Positions 11,266 to 21,293 of a DNA stretch of 64,000 nucleotides are shown here, one piece after another. The stretch covers positions 101,999 through 165,998 of the forward strand of contig NZ_PEHF01000001.1 in NCBI RefSeq assembly GCF_015762685.1, written 5' to 3'. The notes below the pieces were generated by a model. It saw only the letters and a list, made by a program, of their open reading frames with translations. It ran no database searches and was not told the DNA's origin. This stretch comes from Candidatus Symbiopectobacterium sp. 'North America' (GTDB lineage: Bacteria; Pseudomonadota; Gammaproteobacteria; Enterobacterales; Enterobacteriaceae). Both the position numbers and the translations under genes were made by a program. The first letter of the stretch is position 1. Each line of letters opens with the position of its first letter.

Positions 11266-12366
11266 ATGTTTAAACCCCTCTCAGGCGCAATTGCGCTGGC
11301 CGTTCTGGTGGCCGCCCCCTGGCAGCACGCCATTGCCAGTTCAGATGTTAACGCGGTGGTTTCTGCCACGGCACCTGCTGCACCCAACACCTTTAAAACC
11401 ATTGGTGAGGCTATCGCCAGCGCGCCTGCCGATACCACACCGTTTGTTATTTACATCAAAAAGGGCACCTACCACGAGCGCCTGGTGATTACCCGCCCCA
11501 ACGTGCATTTTAAGGGCGAAGACCGTGACCACACCATTATTGCTGTGGATACTGCCGCCGGAGCCCTGAAGCCAGACGGTTCCAAATGGGGTACCTCCGG
11601 TAGCTATACGGTAAAGATCGATGCGCCTGATTTCAGTGCCCGTATGCTGACCATCCGCAATGATTTTGACTATCTGGGCAATGAAGCCAAGAAGAGTGAT
11701 GACCCGACCAAGATAAAAGACACTCAGGCCGTGGCACTGTTGGTGGCGGAGAAGAGCGATCGTGCCTACTTCCACGATGTCAGCCTGGTGAGTTATCAAG
11801 ACACGCTGTATATCAAAGGGGGTCGCAGTTTCTTTGAGAAATGCCGTATCAGCGGCACCATGGACTTTATTTTCGGTAACGGCACGGAGCTGTTTGATGA
11901 TTGCGATATCGTCGCCCGCACGCGCGTTAATCCCGGTGATGAATCCTATGGCTACCTGACCGCTCCCAGCACTGATATCAACCAGAAGTACGGTCTGGTG
12001 ATTACTAACAGCCGGGTGTTCAAGGAAGGCAGTAATATCCCCGCGAAAAGCTATGCGCTCGGTCACCCCTGGCATCCGACGACCACCTTCCCTGATGGCT
12101 GCTATGCCGACCCTAACGCTATCGGACAAAGGGTGTTTATCAACACCGAGATGGACGATGTGATCTACGGCTGGGACAAAATGTCCGGCAAAGATATCAA
12201 AGGCGAGAAAATCTGGTTCCAGCCGCAGGATTCGTGTTTCTTCGAATACCACTCAACCGGTGCGGGCGCAGAAAAAAATGACGGACGGCATCAGCTCACC
12301 GCAGAACAGGCCGCAGAATACAGTAAGGAAAAGTTTCTGGCGGGCTGGACACCCACCGCACCTTGA
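11266..12366 (+). CDS. pemA: Pectinesterase (PemA-like), open frame with a mutated catalytic Arg
   Basis: The frame encodes a secreted family CE8 pectin methylesterase of normal length (about 366 residues), with a signal peptide ending near HAIAS. The catalytic segments YQDTLY (Gln178, Asp179 from this start) and GTMDFIFGNG (Asp200) are intact. The LGRPW motif, whose Arg stabilises the active site, reads LGHPW: His267, codon CAC at 12064-12066, a single G-to-A change from CGC. The enzyme is therefore likely inactive or weak even though the frame is open. I chose this ATG over 11257 because AAGGA is nine bases before it. Confidence 0.9.
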   Translation: MFKPLSGAIALAVLVAAPWQHAIASSDVNAVVSATAPAAPNTFKTIGEAIASAPADTTPFVIYIKKGTYHERLVITRPNVHFKGEDRDHTIIAVDTAAGALKPDGSKWGTSGSYTVKIDAPDFSARMLTIRNDFDYLGNEAKKSDDPTKIKDTQAVALLVAEKSDRAYFHDVSLVSYQDTLYIKGGRSFFEKCRISGTMDFIFGNGTELFDDCDIVARTRVNPGDESYGYLTAPSTDINQKYGLVITNSRVFKEGSNIPAKSYALGHPWHPTTTFPDGCYADPNAIGQRVFINTEMDDVIYGWDKMSGKDIKGEKIWFQPQDSCFFEYHSTGAGAEKNDGRHQLTAEQAAEYSKEKFLAGWTPTAP

Positions 12367-12375
12367 CAGGACGTT

Positions 12376-12404
12376 CCACGATCCTCGCTCGGCGGGGATC
12401 GTGG
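12376..12404. terminator. Hairpin between convergent pemA and glnB
   Basis: CCACGATCC and GGATCGTGG form a 9-bp stem with an 11-base loop. There is no T-run on either side, so termination is plausible from its position between convergent genes but not demonstrated. Confidence 0.45.
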
Positions 12405-12412
12405 CTAAAGCA

Positions 12413-12772
<360 letters not shown>

Positions 12773-12854
12773 TTACTCTTCGACCGCAGTCGGGCATCAG
12801 TAACAAACATTCAGTGAAACGGTAACGCCAGGTGCAACAACGTCAAACGCGTTG

Positions 12855-14210
12855 TCACTCTTTAAAATCGTTAGCATCCAATGCGTGACGTCCAAGCAAT
12901 TTATAGAATTCGGTGCGATTACGCCCCGCCATTCTGGCCGCCTGCGTCACGTTGCCTTTGGCAATTTGCAGCAACTTACGTAAATAGTTCAGCTCAAACT
13001 GGTGACGTGCCTCCACAAAGGTCGGCAACGCGGTATTCTCACCTTCCAACACCTGTTCTACCAGCGCATCGTTAATCACTGGCGCACTGGTCAACGCCAC
13101 GCAGCGTTCAATCACATTCACCAGTTGACGCACATTACCGGGCCAACTCGCCGTCATCAAGCGTTTCATAGCATCACTGGAAAAACTGCGAACGAACGGC
13201 TTATGGCGATTGGCCGCTTCACGCAGCAGATGATTTGCCAGCAGCGGAATATCCTCGGCCCGTTCATGCAGTGCGGGCAATTTCATGGTCACTACATTTA
13301 AACGGTAGTAGAGATCTTCACGAAATTCGCCTTTTTCCATGGCTACCGGCAAATCGCGGTGCGTGGCGGAGAGAATGCGCACATTGATATCGATATCCCG
13401 ATTGCTGCCCAATGGGCGCACCTTGCGTTCCTGCAATACACGCAGCAGTTTGACCTGTAAAGACAGCGGCATATCGCCGATTTCGTCAAGGAACAGCGTA
13501 CCCCCTTCCGCCGCCTGAAACAGCCCCTCGCGGCTGCTGACCGCACCGGTAAACGCGCCTTTGGCATGACCAAACAGTTCAGACTCCAACAACGGTTCTG
13601 GCAGTGCACCGCAGTTGATAGCGATAAAGGCGTTTTTTGCACGCGGACTGGCACTGTGGATTGCCCGCGCCAGCACCTCTTTCCCGGTTCCGCTCTGGCC
13701 ATTAATCAGCACGCTCACGTCAGATTGCGCCACCAGTTTAGCTTGTTCCAGCAGTTTAGCTTGTTCCAGCAGACGCAGTATCACCGGGCTGCGCGTCACG
13801 ATGGTTTCTCGCCAGTGAGATTCTCCGGCTGGGGCGCTGAGCGCCAGCGCATCATCGATCGCCTTATAGAGCGCATCGCGATCCACCGGTTTGGTCAAAA
13901 AGCCAAACACCCCTTGCTGCGTCGCGGCCACAGCGTCTGGAATCGATCCGTGGGCGGTAAGAATAATCACCGGCAGCCCTGGCTGCTGCTTCTGTATTTC
14001 AGAAAACAGCGCCAGGCCATCCATTTCATCCATGCGCAAATCGCTGATGACCAAATCAATGCTATCGCGTGCCAGCACGCGCAGCGCTTCCGCGCCGCTT
14101 TCAGCCGTCACGACATGAAACCCTTCGCTGGTCAAACGCATACCCAGCAGTTTTAGCAAACTGGGATCGTCATCGACCAGCAGCAAATCAGCCGTTTTTC
14201 GAATTGTCAT
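12855..14210 (-). CDS. glrR: Sigma-54-dependent response regulator GlrR
   Basis: This is the response regulator partner of GlrK (QseF in other naming). It contains a receiver domain with LVDDDP and phospho-acceptor Asp57 ([12 protein letters not shown]), a sigma-54 AAA+ domain with Walker [15 protein letters not shown] and LFLDEIGD, and a C-terminal Fis-type helix-turn-helix ([21 protein letters not shown]). In E. coli it activates glmY and rpoE promoters. The frame is open, but an in-frame 18-bp tandem duplication inserts a second LLEQAK just upstream of the Walker A region. It lies 14 bp downstream of yfhG. Confidence 0.95.
   Translation of the reverse strand: MTIRKTADLLLVDDDPSLLKLLGMRLTSEGFHVVTAESGAEALRVLARDSIDLVISDLRMDEMDGLALFSEIQKQQPGLPVIILTAHGSIPDAVAATQQGVFGFLTKPVDRDALYKAIDDALALSAPAGESHWRETIVTRSPVILRLLEQAKLLEQAKLVAQSDVSVLINGQSGTGKEVLARAIHSASPRAKNAFIAINCGALPEPLLESELFGHAKGAFTGAVSSREGLFQAAEGGTLFLDEIGDMPLSLQVKLLRVLQERKVRPLGSNRDIDINVRILSATHRDLPVAMEKGEFREDLYYRLNVVTMKLPALHERAEDIPLLANHLLREAANRHKPFVRSFSSDAMKRLMTASWPGNVRQLVNVIERCVALTSAPVINDALVEQVLEGENTALPTFVEARHQFELNYLRKLLQIAKGNVTQAARMAGRNRTEFYKLLGRHALDANDFKE
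13734..13769. repeat. 18-bp tandem duplication inside glrR
   Basis: The 18-mer CAGTTTAGCTTGTTCCAG at 13734-13751 is repeated exactly at 13752-13769. It encodes LLEQAK twice, whereas E. coli GlrR has a single LLEQAR here. Being in frame, it lengthens the linker between the receiver and AAA+ domains by six residues. Confidence 0.9.
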
Positions 14211-14224
14211 GGGCGTCTAGGCTC

Positions 14225-14932
14225 CTATTTTGACGCCGCAGGCGCACCGTGGCGTTCCGCCGCGCCAGACTCATGCGAAGCCGCGGGCTCCGGAAGTTCA
14301 CTGCTCATCGGCTTGCGGGTGGAAAGCTGACGCTCAATATCCGTCAGGTTTTCCAGCTTGCGCGTTGTCACATCCAGTTGATATTGCAAATTGTTCTGTT
14401 GAACCCGCATCGCTTCGAGCTGTTTGTCGTTGGCCTCCTGCAAACGCTGAGTGCGTATGCGCTCATCCGTCAACGCCAGCCAGAACGTTTGCTTGTCCTG
14501 CCAGGTTTGCAGCAGCGGACGCAGCGCCGCGGGAAAGTCCGTTTGAAAACCATTCAGCCGATCGAGCGCCTGACGCCGTTCTGCCGGGGTGATTTTGACT
14601 TGATCGAGTAAAATGCTCTGCTTGAATGCCTGATCCCAGGTCGTGCTCCCCAGCGTTTGCGCCGCCTCACGCGCCTGTTGCGGGGTTAATCGCTCAGCAC
14701 AATCCATCGCGCGCAACCAATAAAGGGCGTTATTCACCGCGTCACGATCGTCAATGTGCCACAGGCTATCGCACTGCGTCAGACGGTAATCGCTCACTTG
14801 TTCCCTCGGCGTGACATTTTCAACATCACGTATCGCAATACGGTGATGGGTGGTGTCAACGCAGCCCGCGAGCAGCGCCAGGAGCGCCAACACCGAACCG
14901 CGAACCCTGCCGTCAGAGCACCTTGCTTTCAT
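14225..14932 (-). CDS. yfhG: Outer-membrane lipoprotein YfhG/QseG
   Basis: The 235-residue protein starts with a lipoprotein signal ending in the lipobox LLAGC (Cys at about residue 24). A mostly helical region and a probable coiled coil follow (residues about 150-200: QRLQEANDKQLEAM to LENLTDIERQL). The tail is rich in Ala, Ser and Glu. In E. coli, QseG interacts with the sensor GlrK/QseE. It sits between glrK and glrR with gaps of 3 and 14 bp, so the three form an operon. No damage is visible. Confidence 0.9.
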   Translation of the reverse strand: MKARCSDGRVRGSVLALLALLAGCVDTTHHRIAIRDVENVTPREQVSDYRLTQCDSLWHIDDRDAVNNALYWLRAMDCAERLTPQQAREAAQTLGSTTWDQAFKQSILLDQVKITPAERRQALDRLNGFQTDFPAALRPLLQTWQDKQTFWLALTDERIRTQRLQEANDKQLEAMRVQQNNLQYQLDVTTRKLENLTDIERQLSTRKPMSSELPEPAASHESGAAERHGAPAASK

Positions 14933-14935
14933 TTG

Positions 14936-16363
14936 TTATTCATTCTCAACGGTTAAGGGCAATTCAATACTAAAACAGACGTCAGCATAATCCACCGGAA
15001 TCAGACTCAGTTCCCCCCGCATGCGACGAATACAATCGCGCGCAATGCTCAGCCCAAGACCGCTGCCTTTCACCGCGCCTTTGCGTTGGTGACTTCCCTG
15101 ATAAAAGGGTTCAAAAATCATGCCTTGTTCTGCTTCAGGGATCGGCGCGCTATCGTTGGCAACGTCAATCTGAACCCGGTGTCCGTGCTGGCGACTCCGA
15201 ATCCAAATGTTACCGGATTCCTTGCCATAGTGCACCGCATTGGAATAGAGATTATCGATAACGCGCATCAGTAATGTGGTCTCGGCCCAGCACTGTGTAA
15301 TATCAAGTCGCGTTTCGGTGTGGATCGCCTTGGTACGCGCAGGCAAACTGTGCGAAGACATCACGATATCCACCACCTCATCAATGTCGAAAGGCTCCAT
15401 CTCCGTTGGGGTATCCGCCAGCTTGCGGTTGTAATCCAGCAACTGATCGATAAGTTCCAACAGGTGCCGACTGCTGTTATCCAGAATAGCCACCACGTCT
15501 TTTTGATCCGATGTCAATGGCCCGACAACTTCGTCGGCCAATAGCGAGGTGCCTTCGCGCAGTCTCGCCAGCGGGGTTTTCAGTTCATGGGAGATATGAC
15601 GCAGAAATTCGTGCCGCTGCGATTCCAACCAGGAAAGTCGCTCACTCAGCCAGATAATACGTTGTGCCAGCGTGCGAATCTCTCTTGGCCCCTTAAAGGT
15701 GCTGGTATTACCGAGCGATCGCCCTTCTCCCAGGCGTTTTATCATGCGCTCCACGCCGTTAACCGGTCCGATAATCATACGGGTAAACAGCACCACTAAC
15801 AGCAAACTGACCATAAACAGTACCAGCGACTGCCAACCGAAAAACTTGCCACGCTCGGCGATGCCCTGTTGCAATTGCTGCCCGCGAGAAAACACCACTT
15901 CACGCGTCATTTGCAGCAGTTGCGCATTGGCCTGCGCAAACTGCGTCCGTTGTTCCTGCGCCGCGTTGGTCGGCGTGCTATTGGTACAATCAAGAGTCGC
16001 CAGCGCGGCAAGGTGTTGGCTTAGCTGTTGGTAAGTACGCGGGTCAGGCAGGACATTTCTGTGCGCTTCCAGCATCTGCGCATATTGCTTGTGTTGGCTT
16101 TGGTAGAGGGTGGCCAGCGTGCTGTCATCCAGCACGCAGTATTGACGATAGCTACGCTCCATCGCCAATGCAGTGCCACTCATGGCTTCACTGCGGCGCG
16201 CGTCCACCAGAATGGATTTGTTAATGTCCGCCGCTTGTTCGCTCAGGGTATCCAGGCTGTCATACGCCTGATAGGCCAGCACCAGCAGCGGCAGGAGCAC
16301 CAGCAGGAACGCCATAATCACTAATTGGCGCAGAGAGTGCGGAAACAGACGCCAGCGTTTCAA
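14936..16363 (-). CDS. glrK: Sensor histidine kinase GlrK
   Basis: This is the membrane sensor kinase (475 residues) that phosphorylates GlrR. It has an N-terminal membrane helix (LVIMAFLLVLLPLLVLAY), a periplasmic sensor region, a second helix near residue 185 (LVLFMVSLLLVVLF), HAMP, a HisKA box with His259 (HISHELKTPL) and an HATPase domain with NLYSNAVHYG and GSGLGLSIARD. It is full length and open. It heads the glrK-yfhG-glrR operon. Confidence 0.95.
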   Translation of the reverse strand: MKRWRLFPHSLRQLVIMAFLLVLLPLLVLAYQAYDSLDTLSEQAADINKSILVDARRSEAMSGTALAMERSYRQYCVLDDSTLATLYQSQHKQYAQMLEAHRNVLPDPRTYQQLSQHLAALATLDCTNSTPTNAAQEQRTQFAQANAQLLQMTREVVFSRGQQLQQGIAERGKFFGWQSLVLFMVSLLLVVLFTRMIIGPVNGVERMIKRLGEGRSLGNTSTFKGPREIRTLAQRIIWLSERLSWLESQRHEFLRHISHELKTPLARLREGTSLLADEVVGPLTSDQKDVVAILDNSSRHLLELIDQLLDYNRKLADTPTEMEPFDIDEVVDIVMSSHSLPARTKAIHTETRLDITQCWAETTLLMRVIDNLYSNAVHYGKESGNIWIRSRQHGHRVQIDVANDSAPIPEAEQGMIFEPFYQGSHQRKGAVKGSGLGLSIARDCIRRMRGELSLIPVDYADVCFSIELPLTVENE

Positions 16364-16791
16364 GGAAATTATCTCGTTATTTATTCATCCGTCATGATGC
16401 TAACGAAGTGGCACAAAAGCGCAATGTTTTTCCCTTGGGCAAGCAGGGTAATGAAATCAATCAAGAGGTGAAGAGCAGAGAGTCAGTCGCTGCCCGGTTG
16501 CATCGCTGCTAACTGGGCAACTGAATAGGCGGTGCCTCACTCAACGTGTCGCCCGATGTTTGATAAAGCTGCATGGCAGACTGTTATCGGTGTAGTGGAC
16601 GATAGGCACCCTTTCTTGTGGCGTCATTCGGAGTGTTATGAGCGCAAAGCGACATCATCAACAGCGCAATCATAACGAGGTGAATTAGCAACGCGGGACA
16701 TTATCCACTATTCATGCTAGTTTGCAATATCGATTTTAACTAACTGATAAAAATAACTTAAATTTACATCAGTCAGGTAAAGGAGGGGGAC
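16364..16791. other. Non-coding stretch upstream of glrK; no glmY recognised
   Basis: In E. coli the small RNA GlmY is encoded between glrK and purL. Read on the minus strand, this stretch shows neither a GlmY-like sequence nor an intrinsic terminator, so I cannot claim one. Nothing else is assigned in it. Confidence 0.5.
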
Positions 16792-16923
16792 ATGCCTTTA
16801 GTAACGTCATTCTACGCCGCCGATCGCCAAAATCTGTCGTCAAAAAAAGACTATTTATATCAATCAGCGTATCTATTCAATGAAATCAATCAATTAAATG
16901 TCTCCAAACAGAGACATCAATAA
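16792..16923 (+). CDS. Possible small protein, 43 residues, with a strong ribosome site
   Basis: An ATG preceded at ideal distance by AAAGGAGGGG opens a 43-codon frame ending in TAA. The product begins MPLVTSFYAADRQNLSSKKD and is polar, with no membrane segment or cysteine. I do not recognise a family. The near-perfect Shine-Dalgarno is the main evidence. It could be a genuine small protein or the surviving 5' end of a decayed longer gene. Confidence 0.35.
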   Translation: MPLVTSFYAADRQNLSSKKDYLYQSAYLFNEINQLNVSKQRHQ

Positions 16924-16962
16924 AGCCAATTGTCGCTGTATCGCGACACACCTACCTAATAC

Positions 16963-17046
16963 TGTCATTCCCGCGAAGGCGGGAATCTCTTGCAGAAGAG
17001 ACGCGTTTCTCCTTACAGAAATCCCCGGCTTTCTCCGAGGATGACC
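16963..17046. repeat. MITE-like palindromic intergenic repeat
   Basis: The element begins TGTCATTCCCGC and ends GAGGATGACC. Its left arm contains the perfect hairpin ATTCCCGC-GAAG-GCGGGAAT (16967-16986), and the right arm contains ATCCCCGGC...CCGAGGAT. The ends are imperfect inverted repeats around GTCAT/ATGAC. Palindromic repeats of this TCATTCCCGCG type are common in gammaproteobacterial intergenic regions and are usually non-autonomous. Confidence 0.65.
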
Positions 17047-17075
17047 AGCAGGTAACGTGGCGTTGTCATCAGATG

Positions 17076-17100
17076 AAAAAGGGGCTATTCGCCCCTTTTA
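17076..17100 (-). terminator. Intrinsic terminator of purL
   Basis: On the minus strand AAAAGGGGC, GAAT, AGCCCC is followed by a T run. It begins about 20 bp past the purL stop. Confidence 0.88.
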
Positions 17101-17121
17101 TAGTCAATGTCCAGCTAACCC

Positions 17122-20100
17122 TTAGCCAAGCTGACGACGCGCGTTGCGGAACATGCGCATCCACGGACTGTCTTCACCCCAGGTTTCCGGATGCCAGGAA
17201 TTGCTCACGGTACGGAAAACGCGTTCCGGGTGCGGCATCATCACTGTAGCGCGACCACTGGCGCTGGTGACTGCCGTGATACCGTTCGGAGAACCGTTCG
17301 GGTTCGCCGGATAGTTCTCGGTTACCTGCCCAAAGTTGTTCACGAAGCGCAGTGCGACCAGATGCTCATGCTCCAACGCCGCCAAGTGGGCAGCATCGCG
17401 CACTTCAACGTGCCCTTCACCGTGAGAAACAGCGATTGGCATGCGCGATCCCACCATGTCATTCATAAACAATGACGGACTTTTGGTGACTTCAACCAGG
17501 CTGAAGCGCGCTTCAAAGCGGTCAGACAGGTTGCGCACAAAGCGCGGCCAGTGGTCTGCGCCCGGGATCAGTTCGCGCAGATTGGACATCATCTGGCAAC
17601 CGTTGCACACGCCGAGTGCCAGCGTTTGCGGACGTTGAAAGAAAGCTGCAAACTCATCGCGCACCCGCGGGTTAAACAGAATGGATTTTGCCCAGCCCTC
17701 ACCCGCACCCAATACATCGCCGTAAGAGAAGCCACCGCAAGCGACCAACGCCTGGATGTCTTGCAGGTTGCGACGGCCTGTCAGCAAATCACTCATGTGC
17801 ACATCAATGGCGTCAAAACCGGCGCGATGGAACACGGCCGCCATTTCAACGTGAGAGTTTACGCCCTGCTCACGCAACACCGCCACTTTAGGACGAACCC
17901 CTTTGGCGATAAAGGGGGCAGCAATATCCTGCGCAGAATCGAACGTCAGTGAGACATTCAGGCCCGGATCGGTCTCATCCTGTTTAGCAGCATGTTCCTG
18001 ATCGGCACAGTGCGGGTTGTCACGCAGGCGCTGCATCTGCCAGGTGGTTTCCGCCCACCAGGTGCGCAGCGTGGTGCGGCTCTCCTGATACAACACATCG
18101 TTGCCATGCGTAATCACAAAGCGGTTGCCCTGAGCGGCATGGCCTAAACAGTGAACAATATCAGCCAAACCTTGATCGGCCAGTACCTGTTCAACGTGCG
18201 CCAGGCGATCGGCGGACACTTGAATCACCGCACCCAGTTCTTCGGTAAACAGCGAGGCCAGTGGATCGTTACCCAATGCCGCGATATCAACCTCGATACC
18301 ACAGTGACCGGTAAACGCCATTTCTGCCAGCGTCACTACCAGACCACCGTCAGAACGGTCGTGATAGGCCAGCAACGCATCATCCTCCACTAGCGTTTGG
18401 ATAGCGTTAAAGAAACCAGCCAACTGTTGCGGATTACGCACATCCGCAGTATGGCAGCCCAACTGACGATAGACCTGTGCCAGCGCTGTCGCACCCAGAG
18501 TATGGTGTCCGGCACCCAAGTCGATAAGCAGCAGCACGTTATCACGATCGGCTCGCAGCTGCGGCGTGACAGTTTTACGCACATCTTCCACGCGGGCAAA
18601 TGCCGTGATCACCAGTGAAAGTGGAGAGGTGACGCTGCGCTCTTGATCGCCGTCTTGCCAGCGGGTTTTCATCGACATGGAGTCTTTACCCACCGGAATG
18701 GTCAACCCCAATGCCGGGCAGAGTTCTTCGCCGATGGCTTTTACCGCTTCGTAAAGTCCGGCGTCTTCACCGGGGTGTCCTGCTGCCGACATCCAATTTG
18801 CGGAGAGCTTCACGCGCGTTAACGCGCCAATCTGGGTCGCGGCAATGTTGGTTAATGCTTCCCCCACCGCCAGACGCGCGGAGGCACCAAAGTTACGCAA
18901 CGCCACAGGTGCACGTTCGCCAATCGACATCGCTTCACCGTGGTAGCTGTCGAGGCTTGCAGCAGTGACGGCACAGTTTGCCACCGGGATCTGCCACGGG
19001 CCGACCATCTGATCGCGTGCCACCATACCGGTCACGGAACGGTCACCAATGGTGATCAGGAAAGTTTTCTCTGCCACCACCGGCAGGTGCATCACACGCT
19101 CTACCGCTTCGGCCAGGAAGATACCTTCGCGGTTCAGCAAGGAGTCCTCGCTAGCCAAGCGTTTAACATCACGCAGCATTTTCGGCGTTTTGCCCAGCAG
19201 CACGTCGAGCGGCAGATCGATCGGCTGATTATTGAAGTGGCGATCGTTCAGAGTTAAATGCTGCTCTTCCGTCGCTTCACCAATTACAGCGTAAGGGGCG
19301 CGCTCGCGGCGGCACAGCTCATCAAACAGCGCCAGTTTTTCCGGCGCAACCGCCAGTACATAGCGCTCTTGCGATTCGTTACACCACACTTCCAGCGGGC
19401 TCATGCCTGGCTCATCGTTGAGAATGTCGCGCAGCTCAAAGCGCCCGCCGCGCCCGCCATCACTCACCAGCTCCGGCATGGCGTTGGACAGACCGCCCGC
19501 CCCCACGTCGTGGATAAACAGGATCGGGTTCTCTTCACCCAGTTGCCAGCAGCGGTCGATCACTTCCTGACAACGGCGTTCCATTTCCGGGTTATCGCGC
19601 TGTACGGAGGCGAAATCCAGATCGGCGTTCGATTGGCCGGAGGCCATGGAGGAGGCTGCGCCGCCGCCCAGACCGATATTCATGGAGGGGCCACCCAGCA
19701 CAATCAGCTTGGCGCCTACCGTGATCTCGCCTTTTTTAACGTGATCGTCACGGATGTTACCAATACCGCCCGCCAGCATCACCGGCTTGTGATAACCGCG
19801 CAGTTCGCTGCCGTTATGGCTGTCAACCTGCTCTTCATAGGTACGGAAGTAACCGGTCAGCGCAGGGCGACCAAACTCGTTATTAAAGGCCGCGCCGCCC
19901 AGCGGGCCATCAATCATAATGTCCAATGCGCTGACGATACGATCCGGCTTACCGAAATCTTCTTCCCACGGCTGTTCAAAGTTAGGAATACGCAGGTTAG
20001 AGACCGAGAACCCGACCAGACCCGCTTTGGGTTTGGCACCGCGCCCCGTCGCCCCTTCATCGCGAATTTCGCCACCGGAACCGGTCGCCGCACCCGGCCA

Positions 20101-21000
20101 GGGAGAAATGGCCGTCGGGTGGTTATGGGTTTCCACTTTCATCAGAATGTGTGTCGGTTCCTGATGGTAGGCATAGTGCCCTTGCGGATCGGCAAAGAAA
20201 CGCCCTGCTTCGGAGCCTTCCATCACCGCCGCGTTATCTTTATAAGCTGACAACACGTGTTCTGGCGTGTGCTCGAAGGTGTTCTTGATCATTTTGAACA
20301 GCGACTTGGGCTGTGCTTCACCGTCAATCACCCAATCGGCGTTAAAAATTTTGTGGCGGCAGTGCTCAGAGTTGGCCTGAGCAAACATATAGAGTTCAAT
20401 GTCGGTCGGATTGCGGCCCAAACGGGTAAAAGCATCCAACAGGTAGTCGATTTCATCTTCTGCCAGCGCCAGTCCCAGACGCACGTTGGCCTGTTCCAAC
20501 GCCTTACGCCCTTCCAGCAGAGCGTCTACCCGGGCAGGCTGATGCTGGGCAAACAGCTGTTCCGCCTGCGCCATCTCGGTGAATACCGTTTCCATCATGC
20601 GGTCATGCAGCAGCGCGCCCAGTTGCTGCCACTGTTCTTCGCTCAGCGTCGGTGAATGAATATAGAAGGCTAATCCGCGCTCCAGACGAATCACCTTTTC
20701 CAGGCCGCAGTTGCGCGCAATATCGGTAGCTTTGGAAGACCAGGGAGAAATGGTGCCGGGACGCGGTGTGACCAACAGTAAGCGCCCACTTGGCTCATGC
20801 TCCGCGAGAGAGGGGCCATATTTTAACAGTCGAGTCAGTTTGACCTGCTCATCGCTGTTCAGTGGTGCACGCAAGGCGGCGAAGTGAACGTACTCCGCAT
20901 AGATGTCACTAATTGGCAAAAAGTGCTCTTTGCAACGCGTCAGCAACTTATTTACACGGAAGGCCGATAGGGCAGGTGAACCACGCAGTATTTCCATCAT
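17122..21000 (-). CDS. purL: Phosphoribosylformylglycinamidine synthase
   Basis: The 1292-residue product is the large single-chain FGAM synthase of purine biosynthesis and converts FGAR to FGAM with glutamine and ATP. The N-terminal [20 protein letters not shown] matches E. coli. The synthetase core has [17 protein letters not shown] and [15 protein letters not shown]. The C-terminal class-I glutaminase has the nucleophile in [12 protein letters not shown] and the HGEGH and HPER His/Glu elements. It is full length with no lesion in nearly 3.9 kb. A PurR box lies upstream at 21112-21127. Confidence 0.97.
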   Translation of the reverse strand: MMEILRGSPALSAFRVNKLLTRCKEHFLPISDIYAEYVHFAALRAPLNSDEQVKLTRLLKYGPSLAEHEPSGRLLLVTPRPGTISPWSSKATDIARNCGLEKVIRLERGLAFYIHSPTLSEEQWQQLGALLHDRMMETVFTEMAQAEQLFAQHQPARVDALLEGRKALEQANVRLGLALAEDEIDYLLDAFTRLGRNPTDIELYMFAQANSEHCRHKIFNADWVIDGEAQPKSLFKMIKNTFEHTPEHVLSAYKDNAAVMEGSEAGRFFADPQGHYAYHQEPTHILMKVETHNHPTAISPWPGAATGSGGEIRDEGATGRGAKPKAGLVGFSVSNLRIPNFEQPWEEDFGKPDRIVSALDIMIDGPLGGAAFNNEFGRPALTGYFRTYEEQVDSHNGSELRGYHKPVMLAGGIGNIRDDHVKKGEITVGAKLIVLGGPSMNIGLGGGAASSMASGQSNADLDFASVQRDNPEMERRCQEVIDRCWQLGEENPILFIHDVGAGGLSNAMPELVSDGGRGGRFELRDILNDEPGMSPLEVWCNESQERYVLAVAPEKLALFDELCRRERAPYAVIGEATEEQHLTLNDRHFNNQPIDLPLDVLLGKTPKMLRDVKRLASEDSLLNREGIFLAEAVERVMHLPVVAEKTFLITIGDRSVTGMVARDQMVGPWQIPVANCAVTAASLDSYHGEAMSIGERAPVALRNFGASARLAVGEALTNIAATQIGALTRVKLSANWMSAAGHPGEDAGLYEAVKAIGEELCPALGLTIPVGKDSMSMKTRWQDGDQERSVTSPLSLVITAFARVEDVRKTVTPQLRADRDNVLLLIDLGAGHHTLGATALAQVYRQLGCHTADVRNPQQLAGFFNAIQTLVEDDALLAYHDRSDGGLVVTLAEMAFTGHCGIEVDIAALGNDPLASLFTEELGAVIQVSADRLAHVEQVLADQGLADIVHCLGHAAQGNRFVITHGNDVLYQESRTTLRTWWAETTWQMQRLRDNPHCADQEHAAKQDETDPGLNVSLTFDSAQDIAAPFIAKGVRPKVAVLREQGVNSHVEMAAVFHRAGFDAIDVHMSDLLTGRRNLQDIQALVACGGFSYGDVLGAGEGWAKSILFNPRVRDEFAAFFQRPQTLALGVCNGCQMMSNLRELIPGADHWPRFVRNLSDRFEARFSLVEVTKSPSLFMNDMVGSRMPIAVSHGEGHVEVRDAAHLAALEHEHLVALRFVNNFGQVTENYPANPNGSPNGITAVTSASGRATVMMPHPERVFRTVSNSWHPETWGEDSPWMRMFRNARRQLG

Positions 21001-21111
21001 CTAAAAAATCTCTCGTCTTCGATGTACTGAGTTTCAGTACGTCAGTGGGCGCTACTTTGTCGCGCAGCCAAGGGGGGAAACGCGCGTCATTATAGAGAAT
21101 TGTGACGCCCG

Positions 21112-21127
21112 AAGAAACCGTTTGCGC
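21112..21127. promoter_or_regulatory. PurR box upstream of purL
   Basis: On the purL strand the sequence is GCGCAAACGGTTTCTT, a close match to ACGCAAACGTTTNCNT. It is centred about 120 bp upstream of the purL start, consistent with the known PurR regulation of purL. Confidence 0.75.
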
Positions 21128-21293
21128 AGAGTTTGTTGCACATCTTATTTTTGTCATGGTCAAACTTTAACCTGATGGATAACTGTTGCACACTGGCGGT
21201 TTGTTAAGCAAAATGCCCCCACTCTGGGAGAGTGTAGACAAAAAAACTGCCGTTACAGACAGAAAGGCCACACGGCCACCGAGAGATAACTAT

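Noticed and set aside
16364..17121. A GlmY small RNA, expected between glrK and purL
   Set aside because: No GlmY-like sequence, sigma-54 promoter on the right strand or intrinsic terminator could be found by eye. A covariance-model search would decide.
19258..20250. A 330-codon plus-strand frame inside purL
   Set aside because: It is antisense to the strongly conserved, intact purL and has no recognisable domain.
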